Shown here: one piece after another, positions 8,957 through 17,925 of the stretch
Numbering within the stretch: position 1 is the stretch's first letter
How the letters are laid out: every line of letters begins with the position of its first letter
NCBI GenBank assembly: GCA_023460395.1
Contig: JAEWQB010000018.1
Span: 137,554-201,553, forward strand
From: Pseudomonadota bacterium
GTDB lineage: Bacteria > Desulfobacterota > Desulfovibrionia > Desulfovibrionales > Desulfovibrionaceae
Direction: 5' to 3'
Length of the DNA stretch: 64,000 bases
Notes under the pieces: generated by a model
The model's database searches: none
What the model saw: the letters and a program-made list of their open reading frames with translations, nothing else
Told to the model about the DNA's origin: nothing
Made by a program: the position numbers and the translations under genes

Positions 8957-10339
8957 TTATGAGTGGTGGTCCGAAAATTCTGGACGATCTGGACGCACCG
9001 TGAGGCCGAACTGGGCTAAAATGCGGACTCCCGCATCGCGCACCCGGCAAACCGAGGGGAGTTGCTCTTCCGCGGCGCCCTCCGCACTGTCATAAAAAAA
9101 TGTATCCCCCACCGTGTGCGTGCCTGTACGTCCGAAAGTGCCAAACCGTGCGCGGCGGTTGAACTTGGCCTTCAGGTCAAAACCGGGATTCGACTCGCAT
9201 ACAAGGTCTGGAGCATAAGCAACCAGAGGACCGGGATAGCATTCCGCTCCGGTATGCACCGCTGCCATCACAGGCTGTCCTTCATATCGCAGAGAAAGCA
9301 GCGCCTCCCGGATACGGGCCTGCAGCGCAGGGACATCTTCCCTGCTCACGCCCCCCCGCGCAAACCGGGCGCGGGTGTGCAGGTAAATACGACCGGGGTC
9401 CAACGCAAACGCCTGTGTGGCGGGAGTAATGCCTGTGGCATCAAGATCGTCGCATGCTTCCGGGGGCAACACGGTATGCAACAATCCCATATCGCGCAGA
9501 CAGGCATTGACGTCCACTTCTGTGATCAACCGCGTAAACCCGTGGTCCGCCAGCACCATCAGCCGCTTGGGGCCGGGCAACTGAGCGTACAACGCCAGAA
9601 CGTCGCCGATTACCGCATCCCACTCTCTCAACAACGACAGGCATTCCCCGTGCAGGGGGTGAGCGGCGTCTTCCACCGCGTGAAACAGGAAATGGAATAG
9701 CCGGTCTGTCTCCGTGAGCACCAGTACAAAAAGATTCCACGCCAAATCGGGCCAAAGCATGCTCAAGGCCATGCGCCGTGAGGCAAGGGTGATGCGCAGT
9801 TGCGCCAGCAAATACGCCGGGTCTTCCACGGCCCGCGCGGTATCCGCCTCCAGCAAATATCCTTCCGCCTCCAGACGGCCCGCCAGCATGGGAGGAAACA
9901 CAGCCCGCGAAAGCTCTGGAGCCACAAAGCCGGAAATCAGCATACCGGGAATGGGACGCGCCGGATAGGTATTCGGCAGATTGATAACCCGCGCAGTGGC
10001 CCCCACTTCGCGCAGACGATCAAAAATAGTGGGCACGCGTGGCTGAGAAAAATCACACAGCCCCATGGCGTAGGTCTGCGCGTGAATACGGGTAAACCCG
10101 AATACGCCGTGCTCTTCCGGTCCGGTTGCCGTATAAAAGCTGGTCCAGTTTACCGGAGAAAGTTCCGGCAGTTCCGCCCGGATAGCGCGGGCCTGCGAAG
10201 TCAACATCGCCAGTGCGGGAAAGTCCCCAGTGGCGGCTAACGTGCGGGCAAGGGAAAGCGGCAGGCCATCCAGTCCCAGCACCACCATGCGTCCACCACT
10301 ACGAACGAAAGTGTGATCGATGTCTGTGTGCGGCGTCAT
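8957..10339 (-). CDS. Alkaline phosphatase superfamily protein (nucleotide pyrophosphatase/phosphodiesterase type)
   Basis: A 460-residue soluble metal-dependent phospho-transfer enzyme. Metal ligands and the nucleophile region are visible: Asp in VLGLDGLP, SPVNWTSFYTATGPEEHG (probable Thr nucleophile), Asp/His in TETDRLFHFLFH, DHGF in VLADHGFTR, and His in GTHTVGD near the C-terminus. No signal peptide is seen, so it is probably cytoplasmic. The substrate is unknown; relatives cut nucleotide or phospholipid diesters. The start at ATG 10339 is uncertain because no good ribosome site is visible; a TTG at 10369 extends the frame by ten codons. It is probably cotranscribed with the helicase. Confidence 0.8.
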   Translation of the reverse strand: MTPHTDIDHTFVRSGGRMVVLGLDGLPLSLARTLAATGDFPALAMLTSQARAIRAELPELSPVNWTSFYTATGPEEHGVFGFTRIHAQTYAMGLCDFSQPRVPTIFDRLREVGATARVINLPNTYPARPIPGMLISGFVAPELSRAVFPPMLAGRLEAEGYLLEADTARAVEDPAYLLAQLRITLASRRMALSMLWPDLAWNLFVLVLTETDRLFHFLFHAVEDAAHPLHGECLSLLREWDAVIGDVLALYAQLPGPKRLMVLADHGFTRLITEVDVNACLRDMGLLHTVLPPEACDDLDATGITPATQAFALDPGRIYLHTRARFARGGVSREDVPALQARIREALLSLRYEGQPVMAAVHTGAECYPGPLVAYAPDLVCESNPGFDLKAKFNRRARFGTFGRTGTHTVGDTFFYDSAEGAAEEQLPSVCRVRDAGVRILAQFGLTVRPDRPEFSDHHS

Positions 10340-10639
10340 ACGGCACGGGTGTAGCAAAAGGACGCCCAAAGCGCCAGCACGGCCCTACCCACGCGGATTG
10401 ACCACAACAGCCCAGCCCCAAACGAGATCGGCAACTGCCTGAAATACTATCGGAATTGACGTAACATGCCATGAGCGCTACTCTTTGGGCAGAAGCTGCC
10501 CCAAGCGGCACGAACCACCACGAGGTCGCCTGCGAAGCAGCTCCCTCAGAATCTCACGCGCACGGACCGCGGAACGGCATGTCCGCATGCCAATCGGCAA
10601 ACCAGTCCGCTGCCGATCTTGGCAACAGGAGCCACAGCC

Positions 10640-11005
10640 ATGGCAACATATGATTGTGAACTTTTCGGACACATGCTGTATAGCCCGGAATTGAGCTACA
10701 ATGAGTTACACGAACTGGAATCCGACCTTATCCCCGCGCTCCAGACGGCGCTAACCGCAGCAGGGGCAGAACATATTGACTTGCTTGGACAGGGAGACGC
10801 CCTGCGCATGCAAGGCGTGCTGCCGGAACATATGGAAGCGGATTTTCACGCTCTTTGCGACACCATAGCCGCCTTCCTGCCTCCAACTGTAACCGGGCGC
10901 CTGCTTTTTGTTCATAAAGACTTGGCGGTATTGCACCTGTACCTCTTCACCGAAAAAGGCTGGAAAGAGGCCGCACTGGACGTTTCCATGGGCATCTGCC
11001 GATGA
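10640..11005 (+). CDS. Small conserved-looking protein of unknown function
   Basis: A 121-residue acidic cytoplasmic protein with no recognised domain, signal or membrane segment. The pattern alternates hydrophobic strands and helices (RLLFVHKDLAVLHLYLF near the end), suggesting a compact alpha/beta fold. I chose ATG 10640 because CAGGAG lies nine bases before it. It is a single gene upstream of tRNA-Leu, with core-like base composition. I cannot name a family. Confidence 0.6.
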   Translation: MATYDCELFGHMLYSPELSYNELHELESDLIPALQTALTAAGAEHIDLLGQGDALRMQGVLPEHMEADFHALCDTIAAFLPPTVTGRLLFVHKDLAVLHLYLFTEKGWKEAALDVSMGICR

Positions 11006-11164
11006 TGGTTCCACTTCGTCCCCACGCAAGCCCCCTCCTTCCCGGAATTCCCCGCACTCCCGCGACAAGGAATCGCTTACCCCCGTTGCGCCCCCTCCGA
11101 CAAAGAAATACAACTACCGGGTTGACGCCTTCCCCCTCTCCATACTAGGAAACTTCACTCCCTT

Positions 11165-11251
11165 GCCCGGGTGGTGGAATTGGTAGACACAAGAGACTTA
11201 AAATCTCTCGGCCTTCGGGCTGTACGGGTTCAAGTCCCGTCCTGGGTACCA
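11165..11251 (+). tRNA. tRNA-Leu (anticodon UAA)
   Basis: A complete class II cloverleaf with a long variable arm (CTCGGCCTTCGGGCTGTA region), D-loop TGGTAGACAC, T-loop GGTTCAAGTCC, discriminator A and encoded CCA. The seven-base anticodon loop CTTAAAA gives anticodon TAA. The acceptor stem contains two G-U pairs, one caused by T11243. This is the attachment site of the island: everything from 11197 on is duplicated at the far end, where the equivalent base is C. Confidence 0.96.
11197..11251 (+). repeat. Left attachment site (attL) within tRNA-Leu
   Basis: The 55 bases from the anticodon loop to the encoded CCA are repeated at 42558-42612. The first 46 bases are identical, then one mismatch (T here, C there), then eight identical bases. 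This is the classic trace of a tyrosine recombinase integrating at a tRNA 3' end. Confidence 0.93.
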
Positions 11252-11260
11252 AGGAATATC

Positions 11261-11296
11261 AAAGGCTTACGATCGAACTGGTCGTAAGCCTTTTTG
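11261..11296 (+). terminator. Terminator after tRNA-Leu
   Basis: An 11-bp stem (11262-11272 with 11282-11292) runs into TTTTT. It belongs to the island side of the junction and ends tRNA transcription. A related but different hairpin sits in the same place after the right repeat. Confidence 0.8.
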
Positions 11297-11441
11297 TATT
11301 CATCCACTCCATACCACCACATTACCACCATAATATGCAAGGACATTAGAGAATGACATGTTGCACTAAAAATCATCGCACTATATAAATGAGTATATTT
11401 TATAGTTCAGAATATCGCCACACACAGGAAAGGAAGCTATC

Positions 11442-13586
11442 TTGAAAATTGACATCCACACCCACACAAAAAAGTGCAAGACCGGCGATGCCTATACTAG
11501 AAACATCAATGCTGATGATCTTTGCAACACCATACTATCCACAGACATCGGTATATTTGCTATAACAAACCACAACCACTTCGATATTTTTCAGTTTAAT
11601 GATGTATATCAAAGGCTTAATGGGGACGCCCAAGTATGGCCTGGAGTAGAGTTTGATGTAACATATGGCACTTCAACTGGGCACTTGCTCGTCATAGTAT
11701 CACCTAAGAACAAGAGTGCTTTTGATAAACTAGTAAAAGATGTTGTTGGAGACACACCTCTTGACACTTTTGTTATTGAAATTCAAGAATTAGTTGATAA
11801 ATTTGATAATCTCAGCCCACTATACATAGCACATTACGTCCAGAAAAAGCCATGTTTAAGCACTGATGCATTAGACAAGCTAGAAAAACTTACAAAAACC
11901 CCTGAACAAGTATTGAGAGAAGTTACAAATTCAATCTCTGCAGGGATTTATATATCACACGGGCACCCGTCTATATACGGATCAGACGTGCAAGACTGGA
12001 AAGATTATGGTCGCTTGTCCACAACTCTTCCAGATCTAAGATTGCCTGTTGATAGCTTTGAACACTTCTGCCTCCTGCTTAAAAAAGACCCCACTACAAT
12101 CAATACGGCCCTTGATCGCAAAGACCCAGAGCTACTAACCCTCTCCCCCTTTCCAAGCAGTCCAGAAATACAAATACAAGCCTACAACGACATCAATATT
12201 ATATTCGGATCAAAAGGCACAGGCAAAACGTGCATTTTAAATTCAATTGCTGAACACTACTCAAAAAAAGGATCCCCTGCGAAAGTTTACAGCTCTGGAG
12301 CAGAGACTCTTGCTGAATCATTTGATATTAAGGGAAAAAACCTAAATATAAATCTTAAGGCGTACGAAATTGAATACTGCCTTGATGAAATCTCAGCAAT
12401 TAGAGAGGCTAGAGAAGTTCAAGTAACATCAATCTCTCACTACACATCTTTTTTTAAATCAAAAATTACCAATAAAAATGCACAAAGAATACTAATAAAA
12501 GACATACCAGCTCAAAACGAATCTCTTTTTAAAATAGAATTTAATGGATACAATAATTCGAAGAAAACAGTTTCTGAATTTATCAAGTTTATTAAGTCAG
12601 ACACCTATGTAAACATGACGTCGGATGAGGAAAACATAAACAACATCACCAATGGATTGATAAAACTTGAGCAACAGCTTGCAGACAAATCTTGGGAAAG
12701 TTTTTTGCAATGGAAAGAAACTTATTTTTTAAATTCATTAATTCGCAAAGTACGTAAAGAAGTAGAACGAAAAACAGGAAGCCCCTCCAACCCAACAACA
12801 ACTGGATTTAAAGAATATGCACTCAATAGGGCAAAAATTGAACACGCTGCTAAAAAAATATTAAACGCAATAGCCACACCAATTCCACCTATTATCGAGA
12901 CCGTTGGAAGTCTCGGCCCAAACAAGGGGACCTTAGACGTTTGCACTGAGTTCAAGTTTCAAAATGGAAACCTAATTGACAGTAAATACAATAACGTGTC
13001 CGGAGGCAAAAAAAAATCACCTAAGAAATTCTCATCATGCTTAAATGATATTTATAAAAGCATTTTTAGCGATGAATTATTTGAGAAAATATCGGAACTC
13101 AATTCGATAGAAGATATCCAAGAAATTCCAACAGTACTCGAACTACTAACTTTTAAAAAATATTTCTCAATATCTGGGGAAGAGTACACGCCATCTAGCG
13201 GCGAATCCTCCATGATCATGTTACAGAAAGAACTTAATGAGGAAAAAGACATATATATCCTTGACGAGCCAGAGAAGAGCCTAGGCAACGATTACATCAG
13301 CGAAGTAATTGTTCCATTGATTAAAGATAAAGCAAAATCAAATAGAAAAATATTTATTTCGACCCATGACGCAAACATCGCTGTCAGAACACTTCCTTTC
13401 AGTTCTATATATCGGTGTCATGAACGCTCAGGATACAAAACGTACATTGGAAATCCATTTATAAACAGCTTAACAAACCCCTTAGACTCAGCCGACAAAC
13501 TTGACTGGAAACAGATAAGTATGAAAACTCTAGAAGGCGGAGAAGACGCCTTTGGTGAACGAGGGAATATTTATGGAAAAAATTAA
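11442..13586 (+). CDS. PHP-domain / ABC-type (SMC-like) ATPase fusion, putative defence effector
   Basis: A 714-residue fusion. Residues 1-200 are a PHP metallo-phosphoesterase domain: H6/H8 (IDIHTHT), TNHNH at 42-46, E70 (GVEF), H81, H173/H175 (SHGHPS) and D182 in GSDVQ. Two typical ligands differ: Asn43 where Asp is usual, and Gln184 where His is usual. Residues 245-655 are an ABC ATPase head: Walker A GSKGTGKT (256-263), a long helical insert, signature SSGESS (585-590), Walker B IYILDEP (604-610) and the H-loop STHD (640-643). The layout recalls SMC/RloC-like nuclease-ATPases that act in phage defence or tRNA/DNA cleavage, but no exact match is known to me. It is cotranslated with the next gene, AT-rich and clearly acquired. 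Confidence 0.85.
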   Translation: MKIDIHTHTKKCKTGDAYTRNINADDLCNTILSTDIGIFAITNHNHFDIFQFNDVYQRLNGDAQVWPGVEFDVTYGTSTGHLLVIVSPKNKSAFDKLVKDVVGDTPLDTFVIEIQELVDKFDNLSPLYIAHYVQKKPCLSTDALDKLEKLTKTPEQVLREVTNSISAGIYISHGHPSIYGSDVQDWKDYGRLSTTLPDLRLPVDSFEHFCLLLKKDPTTINTALDRKDPELLTLSPFPSSPEIQIQAYNDINIIFGSKGTGKTCILNSIAEHYSKKGSPAKVYSSGAETLAESFDIKGKNLNINLKAYEIEYCLDEISAIREAREVQVTSISHYTSFFKSKITNKNAQRILIKDIPAQNESLFKIEFNGYNNSKKTVSEFIKFIKSDTYVNMTSDEENINNITNGLIKLEQQLADKSWESFLQWKETYFLNSLIRKVRKEVERKTGSPSNPTTTGFKEYALNRAKIEHAAKKILNAIATPIPPIIETVGSLGPNKGTLDVCTEFKFQNGNLIDSKYNNVSGGKKKSPKKFSSCLNDIYKSIFSDELFEKISELNSIEDIQEIPTVLELLTFKKYFSISGEEYTPSSGESSMIMLQKELNEEKDIYILDEPEKSLGNDYISEVIVPLIKDKAKSNRKIFISTHDANIAVRTLPFSSIYRCHERSGYKTYIGNPFINSLTNPLDSADKLDWKQISMKTLEGGEDAFGERGNIYGKN

Positions 13587-13887
13587 CGCTGAAGTAACAG
13601 AAAGAGACGACAAGCACTTCTTGACACTCTTTATTGATAATTCTGAGATCTCGATCCAGCTAACTGGCGACAATCCAAATGAGATCAAATCTGCATTCAA
13701 TCACATAATCACCAGACTAAAAACTGGCATTTTTCAAGTTGAGCTAGACTCTTTAAATGAAGATTTATTTTCACAGATTGCAAAAGAGTACATATCTCAA
13801 CTGAACACAGATATTTCGGACGTTTACAAAGAAATGCAAGAGCTTGGCCTCACAGTGGACGCCACTGCCACTGCTCCTGACTTTTAA
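13573..13887 (+). CDS. Small acidic partner of the PHP-ABC ATPase
   Basis: A 104-residue acidic protein that overlaps the ATPase gene by 14 bases, so translation is coupled. The ATG at 13573 follows GAGGGA by six bases. No known domain is seen; predicted strands at the start (FLTLFIDNSEISIQL) precede two helices. It shares the low GC content of the ATPase gene and the pair ends at a hairpin. By position it may be an inhibitor, adaptor or phage sensor of the ATPase, but its function is unknown. Confidence 0.75.
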   Translation: MEKINAEVTERDDKHFLTLFIDNSEISIQLTGDNPNEIKSAFNHIITRLKTGIFQVELDSLNEDLFSQIAKEYISQLNTDISDVYKEMQELGLTVDATATAPDF

Positions 13888-13910
13888 GTTAGAATATTCG
13901 CCACAGAGGG

Positions 13911-13936
13911 GGGGGGAGGAAGCACTTCTGCCCCCC
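13911..13936 (+). terminator. Probable terminator of the PHP-ABC pair
   Basis: A GGGGGG/CCCCCC stem with an inner GAAG/CTTC extension and one mismatch, 23 bases after the small gene; followed by ATTATA rather than a clean T-run. Confidence 0.5.
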
Positions 13937-13990
13937 ATTATACATAGTACATGACGCTTACTATATCCTTCTTGAAAACATAGTCAGAGG

Positions 13991-14401
13991 CTATGCCCGT
14001 ACTTCCATCGCTCCATTCATAATCAACGGCACATCTCCCCCCTGATACAAAATCGAATGCTCTCTCCTTGCCAACCCATCCCGCCGCGCTGACAACCAGT
14101 TGAACGAACCCTCCACAAGCGTATGGTCATCAATCTTCAACGTCTTGTTATGAACGCCGTTCTGGAACTCAATCTTCGCTCCGGCCCCTTCTATGGCCTG
14201 AGCCAAATCATCAAGCACGGCCTGTTGATTCTGGCAGCAGGACAAGGCCAAGCGTGAATCCGAGTATATCTCGACGGTAGCACCGCGGCCTGATGCGGCT
14301 TGGATCATCTCAAGCACATTATCCGCCTCAAGCGCATAGCGCGTGATAAACGGCGAGACAATCACAAGCTGCTCCCGAACCGTTTCAAAAGCCCTGCGCA
14401 A
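13991..14401 (-). pseudogene. C-terminal PLD-domain fragment
   Basis: A 136-residue open frame holding one phospholipase-D-type unit: the start of the domain (LVIVSPFITRYAL) and the HKD-like motif VHNKTLKIDDHTLVEGSFNW. PLD nucleases of this kind are usually the tail of a larger helicase or DUF protein, and two HKD units are needed for activity. Here the homology begins exactly at the TTG at 14401 with no ribosome site, where the opposite-strand AAA fragment also begins. I read it as a 5'-truncated remnant. Confidence 0.65.
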
Positions 14402-14745
14402 GGTACCCCGCCCCGAACACCGAAGAGAGCCTGCTGGAACGGATGGCCCCTGACATCCCGCAAGAACTCCGTAGAAGCATGGTCAGCTTTGCTAACGAGA
14501 TTCGCCGTCTGTTTACGGGTGAAGGGGACACCCAGAAATACGGCGAAACCATTGAAGTGACCTTCAGCACCCGAACGCTCATCCGCTGGGCTATGCTGAC
14601 CATCCGTTTCCAGCCCCTGTCTCGGCAGGGCATCCAACCCATACGCTATGCGCTGGACCGAGCTCTGGGCTACCGGGCGTCACGGGAGACCCGAGCCATG
14701 CTTCATGAACTTGCGCAACGCATGTTCCCCACATCCACAACCTAA
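14401..14745 (+). pseudogene. C-terminal fragment of a CobS/MoxR-like AAA ATPase
   Basis: In-frame sequence from 14404 (YPAPNTEESLL, then AFANEIRRLF-like and STRTLIRWAM helices) matches the end of CobS/MoxR-type AAA proteins, which are normally over 300 residues. Walker A, Walker B and sensor 1 are all missing because the gene is cut at about 14401. Only about 114 residues remain. It leads directly, 43 bases on, into the DUF3150 gene and the VWA gene, the usual partners of such AAA proteins, so this was a three-gene set that has lost its motor. Confidence 0.75.
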
Positions 14746-14788
14746 CAGGGAGCCCGACGGCTCCCTTTCTTATTGCAAGGAGAACCCC

Positions 14789-15817
14789 ATGCATACGGAT
14801 ATCACTGTGCTTGAAAACCTGGTGGCCGTGCATTTGTCCGTTAACATCTGGTCGGCACGTCGTAAGCTCGTGCCGTCCGATTTCGACATCAACAATACGG
14901 GAGCGAACCTTCCGCCGGAAGAACTGGCATCGCTGGGCAGCAAGCGAGTCTGCAACCCTGCGGACCTGCGGGTGTTCGGAACACTCAAGAGCCGGGCCAC
15001 GACCCTGCTGGATAGGAATGGTGTACGCTTTCTGGGAGGCTGGGCTCTGCCCGAAGATCGGATCGACGAAGTGCAGGTGGAACTGGAAGCCATCGCGTCC
15101 GAGTTTCTGCGTGAAAAGGACGTCTTCCTCGACCGCTACGATGACGCTGTACGCGACTGGATACGAACCAATCCCGGTTGGGAGTCCATCATCGCCAACT
15201 CTGTTGTCAGTGCTGATTATGTACGCTCCCGCTTCGGTTTTGCCTGGCAGATGTTCCGGGTGCAGGCTCCGGCGGTGCGGGATGACTCCCCAGAATCGGT
15301 GGTGAACACCGGGCTGGATGATGCCGTTTCCGGTCTGGGGCAAACCCTCTTCGGCGAGATCGCCAAAGCCGCCACGGAGACATGGTACAAAAGCTTCATG
15401 GGAAAAAGCGAAGTGACCCGCAAAGCGCTTTCTCCCTTGCGAACCATGTATCGCAAGCTCACCGGCCTCAGCTTTGTGGAGCCTCGAGTCACGCCAGTGG
15501 CCGATCTCTTATCCACGGCCTTCTCCGCTGTCGGAAAGAAGGGACACATAATGGGCCCAACACTGGTCATGCTGCAGGGGCTGGTAAGCCTGCTGCGCGA
15601 TCCTGAGGCACTGCTGGCCCATGCCCAGTCCATGCTCGACGGACGCAACCCCGATGACATTCTGGATGGATTCCGAGGGGTGGCATCTCATGTTCTGCCT
15701 GACCACGCAGAGCTTACGGATATACAGGAAGAAGAGCTGTGCCTGCAGGACGATGACGATCTCCCTTTGGCCCCGTTACCCGTCGGCCCGCAACTGGACA
15801 GTCTGGGGTTGTGGTGA
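14789..15817 (+). CDS. DUF3150-type protein
   Basis: A 342-residue, mainly helical, soluble protein. The N-terminus (ENLVAVHLSVNIWSARRKL) and the length fit the DUF3150 family, which is found in phages and islands between an AAA and a VWA gene. The C-terminus is acidic (CLQDDDDLPLAP). I chose ATG 14789 with AAGGAG eight bases upstream; a longer frame reaching back to 14648 overlaps the AAA fragment and has no site. Its stop overlaps the next start (TGATG). Molecular role unknown. Confidence 0.75.
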   Translation: MHTDITVLENLVAVHLSVNIWSARRKLVPSDFDINNTGANLPPEELASLGSKRVCNPADLRVFGTLKSRATTLLDRNGVRFLGGWALPEDRIDEVQVELEAIASEFLREKDVFLDRYDDAVRDWIRTNPGWESIIANSVVSADYVRSRFGFAWQMFRVQAPAVRDDSPESVVNTGLDDAVSGLGQTLFGEIAKAATETWYKSFMGKSEVTRKALSPLRTMYRKLTGLSFVEPRVTPVADLLSTAFSAVGKKGHIMGPTLVMLQGLVSLLRDPEALLAHAQSMLDGRNPDDILDGFRGVASHVLPDHAELTDIQEEELCLQDDDDLPLAPLPVGPQLDSLGLW

Positions 15818-17463
15818 TGACCATGCCTGTAAATCCCATTCTGCAATCCTTGCCGCTTCTGGCCTCAGTCCTCGGTAGACGATACGGTGTTACCGTGCGC
15901 ATCGGAGGCACCGAGGCCTATACCGACGGCAACGTCATACAACTCCCTGCGCTCCCTGCGCAGCATGACGAGACCTTCGCCGGTCTTGTCAGGGGATACG
16001 CAGACCACGAGGCCGCCCACATCCGGCATACGGATTTCTCCGTGTGCAAGCTGGCAAGGTCTCCGCTTGAGAAGCACATCTGGAACACATTCGAGGACTG
16101 GAGAGTGGAAAATGCCATGGCGGCCATCTATCCCGGCTGCCGTGGCAACTTCCGCTGGCTCATCAGGCATTGTTTTCTGCAGCAGAAGCCTATCGTCAGT
16201 AAGGACAAGGCTATCCTCATTCTGGACTGGCTGCTTCTGACAGTACGAAGCTGGGATGAACCGGCGCTGGCTGTCCAATGCGAGGCTTTGGCTCATGCGT
16301 TGGATGCACGCTGGCCTTGGTTGCGTCTTCATCTGGAAGCCGTTCTGCATGCCATGCGTGGTCATTGTCCGGATTCTGCAGCGTGTCTGGACTACGCACG
16401 CCAGGTCATTGACGTGCTCCAGACAGCCACCAGGGAGACTGGTCTCAACACTGAAAAACCAGGGATAATCAGGGGCAAAACTCACGAGAGAAGCGTAGCA
16501 AATGAAGCTTCTTCACGTATCCCTCTGCAAAACGGTGCAAAACCGACGAATGACTTAGTGATGCAGCCGTCCTCGTCACAGGAGCCAGATGCCCAGTCAT
16601 TGCAGGAACTGTTGGCCATCTCGGCAGACGCACTTCCCGTCGACCTAGGGCAAAGAGTCGGACAGACGTTGTCCGCTCGCGTGCACGTAGAACCTGTGAA
16701 CGCATTACTCTCCGTGGCCAGAGAAGGACATAAGCATCTCTCTGTCCTTTCACCCGATCAACTTCGGGATACGAAGCTGGTGACGAATGGAATGGCTGCC
16801 CGGTTCCACGGCCTGCTTCAGGCTGCGCATCTGACGCGGTGCGGCAGTGGCCGACGCGGCAAGGTTGATACTCGAAGTCTGCATAAGATAGCCACGCGTG
16901 ACCCCAAGGTGTTCCTGCGAAACATTCAACGTCCTGGCATCAACACGGCGGTCCACTTACTGCTGGACTGCTCGGGCTCCATGCGCAAGCGGATGGCCTT
17001 GGCTTGTCAGGCCACATACGCTGTGGCCAAAGCGCTTGAGCGGACCGGCATCAACATTGGTGTTACCGCGTTTCCGGCGGAGTTCTGTCCCAATTCGGGC
17101 TGGACAACGATCAAACCCATCGTCCACCACGGGCATAAGCTGCATGCGAACTTCGGCCTTACTGCCGGAGGGCAGACTCCCCTTGGCCCAGCCCTATGGT
17201 GGGTAATGCAGGAAATGCAGCCTCTGCAGGAGCATCGCAAGATCGTCCTGATCATGACTGATGGCGAACCTGATTGCACAGTCGCCGCGTCAGAAGCCAT
17301 GCAGACTGCGGAACGCATCGGTATGGAGCTCTATGGTGTCGGCATCATGTCATCCGCCATCCAGCAATTGCTCCCCGGAACCAGCACGACAATCTGGGAG
17401 CTTTCGGAACTGGCTCCAGCCATGTTCTCCCTTCTGCGCAAAGCGCTTATTCCCACCACCTAG
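15817..17463 (+). CDS. HEAAH/VWA-domain protein (CobT-like)
   Basis: A 548-residue protein. Residues 64-68 (HEAAH) form a zincin-like HExxH site followed by IRHTDF, as in CobT-type proteins. The C-terminal 180 residues are a VWA domain with complete MIDAS: DCSGS at 384-388, Thr in GGQTPLG, and Asp482 in MTDGEPD. The linker (about 205-270) is polar and poorly ordered. Translation is coupled to DUF3150 through TGATG. CobS-CobT pairs are metal chelatases and MoxR-VWA pairs are chaperones; here the AAA partner is truncated, so function would depend on one elsewhere. Confidence 0.85.
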   Translation: MTMPVNPILQSLPLLASVLGRRYGVTVRIGGTEAYTDGNVIQLPALPAQHDETFAGLVRGYADHEAAHIRHTDFSVCKLARSPLEKHIWNTFEDWRVENAMAAIYPGCRGNFRWLIRHCFLQQKPIVSKDKAILILDWLLLTVRSWDEPALAVQCEALAHALDARWPWLRLHLEAVLHAMRGHCPDSAACLDYARQVIDVLQTATRETGLNTEKPGIIRGKTHERSVANEASSRIPLQNGAKPTNDLVMQPSSSQEPDAQSLQELLAISADALPVDLGQRVGQTLSARVHVEPVNALLSVAREGHKHLSVLSPDQLRDTKLVTNGMAARFHGLLQAAHLTRCGSGRRGKVDTRSLHKIATRDPKVFLRNIQRPGINTAVHLLLDCSGSMRKRMALACQATYAVAKALERTGINIGVTAFPAEFCPNSGWTTIKPIVHHGHKLHANFGLTAGGQTPLGPALWWVMQEMQPLQEHRKIVLIMTDGEPDCTVAASEAMQTAERIGMELYGVGIMSSAIQQLLPGTSTTIWELSELAPAMFSLLRKALIPTT

Positions 17464-17526
17464 CCCGGTTGTCGTATCTGCGACAGCTGTTCTCATACAC
17501 CCCATACCATAAGGAGGAACCATGCA

Positions 17527-17712
17527 TTGGATGCCTGGTTGTTTATGCTGTCTCTTCTTACGGCCTTTTTGTCATATGCCATCCACACTGTGCTTCAACA
17601 TCGCATGTCCCTTCTGGCGGCGACGGACAGGGGATCCCCTATGAACTGGAAGCAGGTCATTGCCATTGCGATAGCCATATTACACGTTCTGAAAGAGCAT
17701 CTTGATGAGTGA
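17527..17712 (+). CDS. Possible small membrane protein
   Basis: A 61-residue frame with a TTG start ten bases after a strong AAGGAGG. It has two hydrophobic stretches (residues 4-22 and 42-54). A competing ATG at 17522, closer to the same ribosome site, opens a 40-residue Cys-rich frame. One of the two is probably translated; the membrane protein has the more natural composition. Function unknown. Confidence 0.35.
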   Translation: MDAWLFMLSLLTAFLSYAIHTVLQHRMSLLAATDRGSPMNWKQVIAIAIAILHVLKEHLDE

Positions 17713-17888
17713 AGCTGGCGTTGTCGAAGTGGAAATTGCTGTCTGTCGGCTCTGTCAGTAGAAAGTGTGCCAACTCAAGAACTACAGAATGGCCCGCATC
17801 GTAAGCTCCTGACTCAGGCAGCCTTACAGATCATGAGGGAAAGGAGACGTGGAGTCTCTAGTTGTCAGTTTCTTAGTGGTTTCAGTGA

Positions 17889-17925
17889 GTAGCCCCAGTG
17901 CGGACAAGGTTCGCACCGGGGCTAC
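17889..17925 (+). terminator. Probable terminator of the DUF3150/VWA operon
   Basis: A 13-bp stem with one mismatch and a 9-base loop; T-rich sequence (ATGTTTTTTG) begins about 12 bases later. The 490 bases from 17713 to 18206 otherwise show no convincing gene. Confidence 0.5.

Noticed and set aside
17705..17880. Short frames with CRLC and NGPHRKLLTQAALQIMRERR that look like pieces of an IS1-type transposase
   Set aside because: The pieces fall in different frames with stops between them, and the match to InsA proteins is too weak to call even a remnant.
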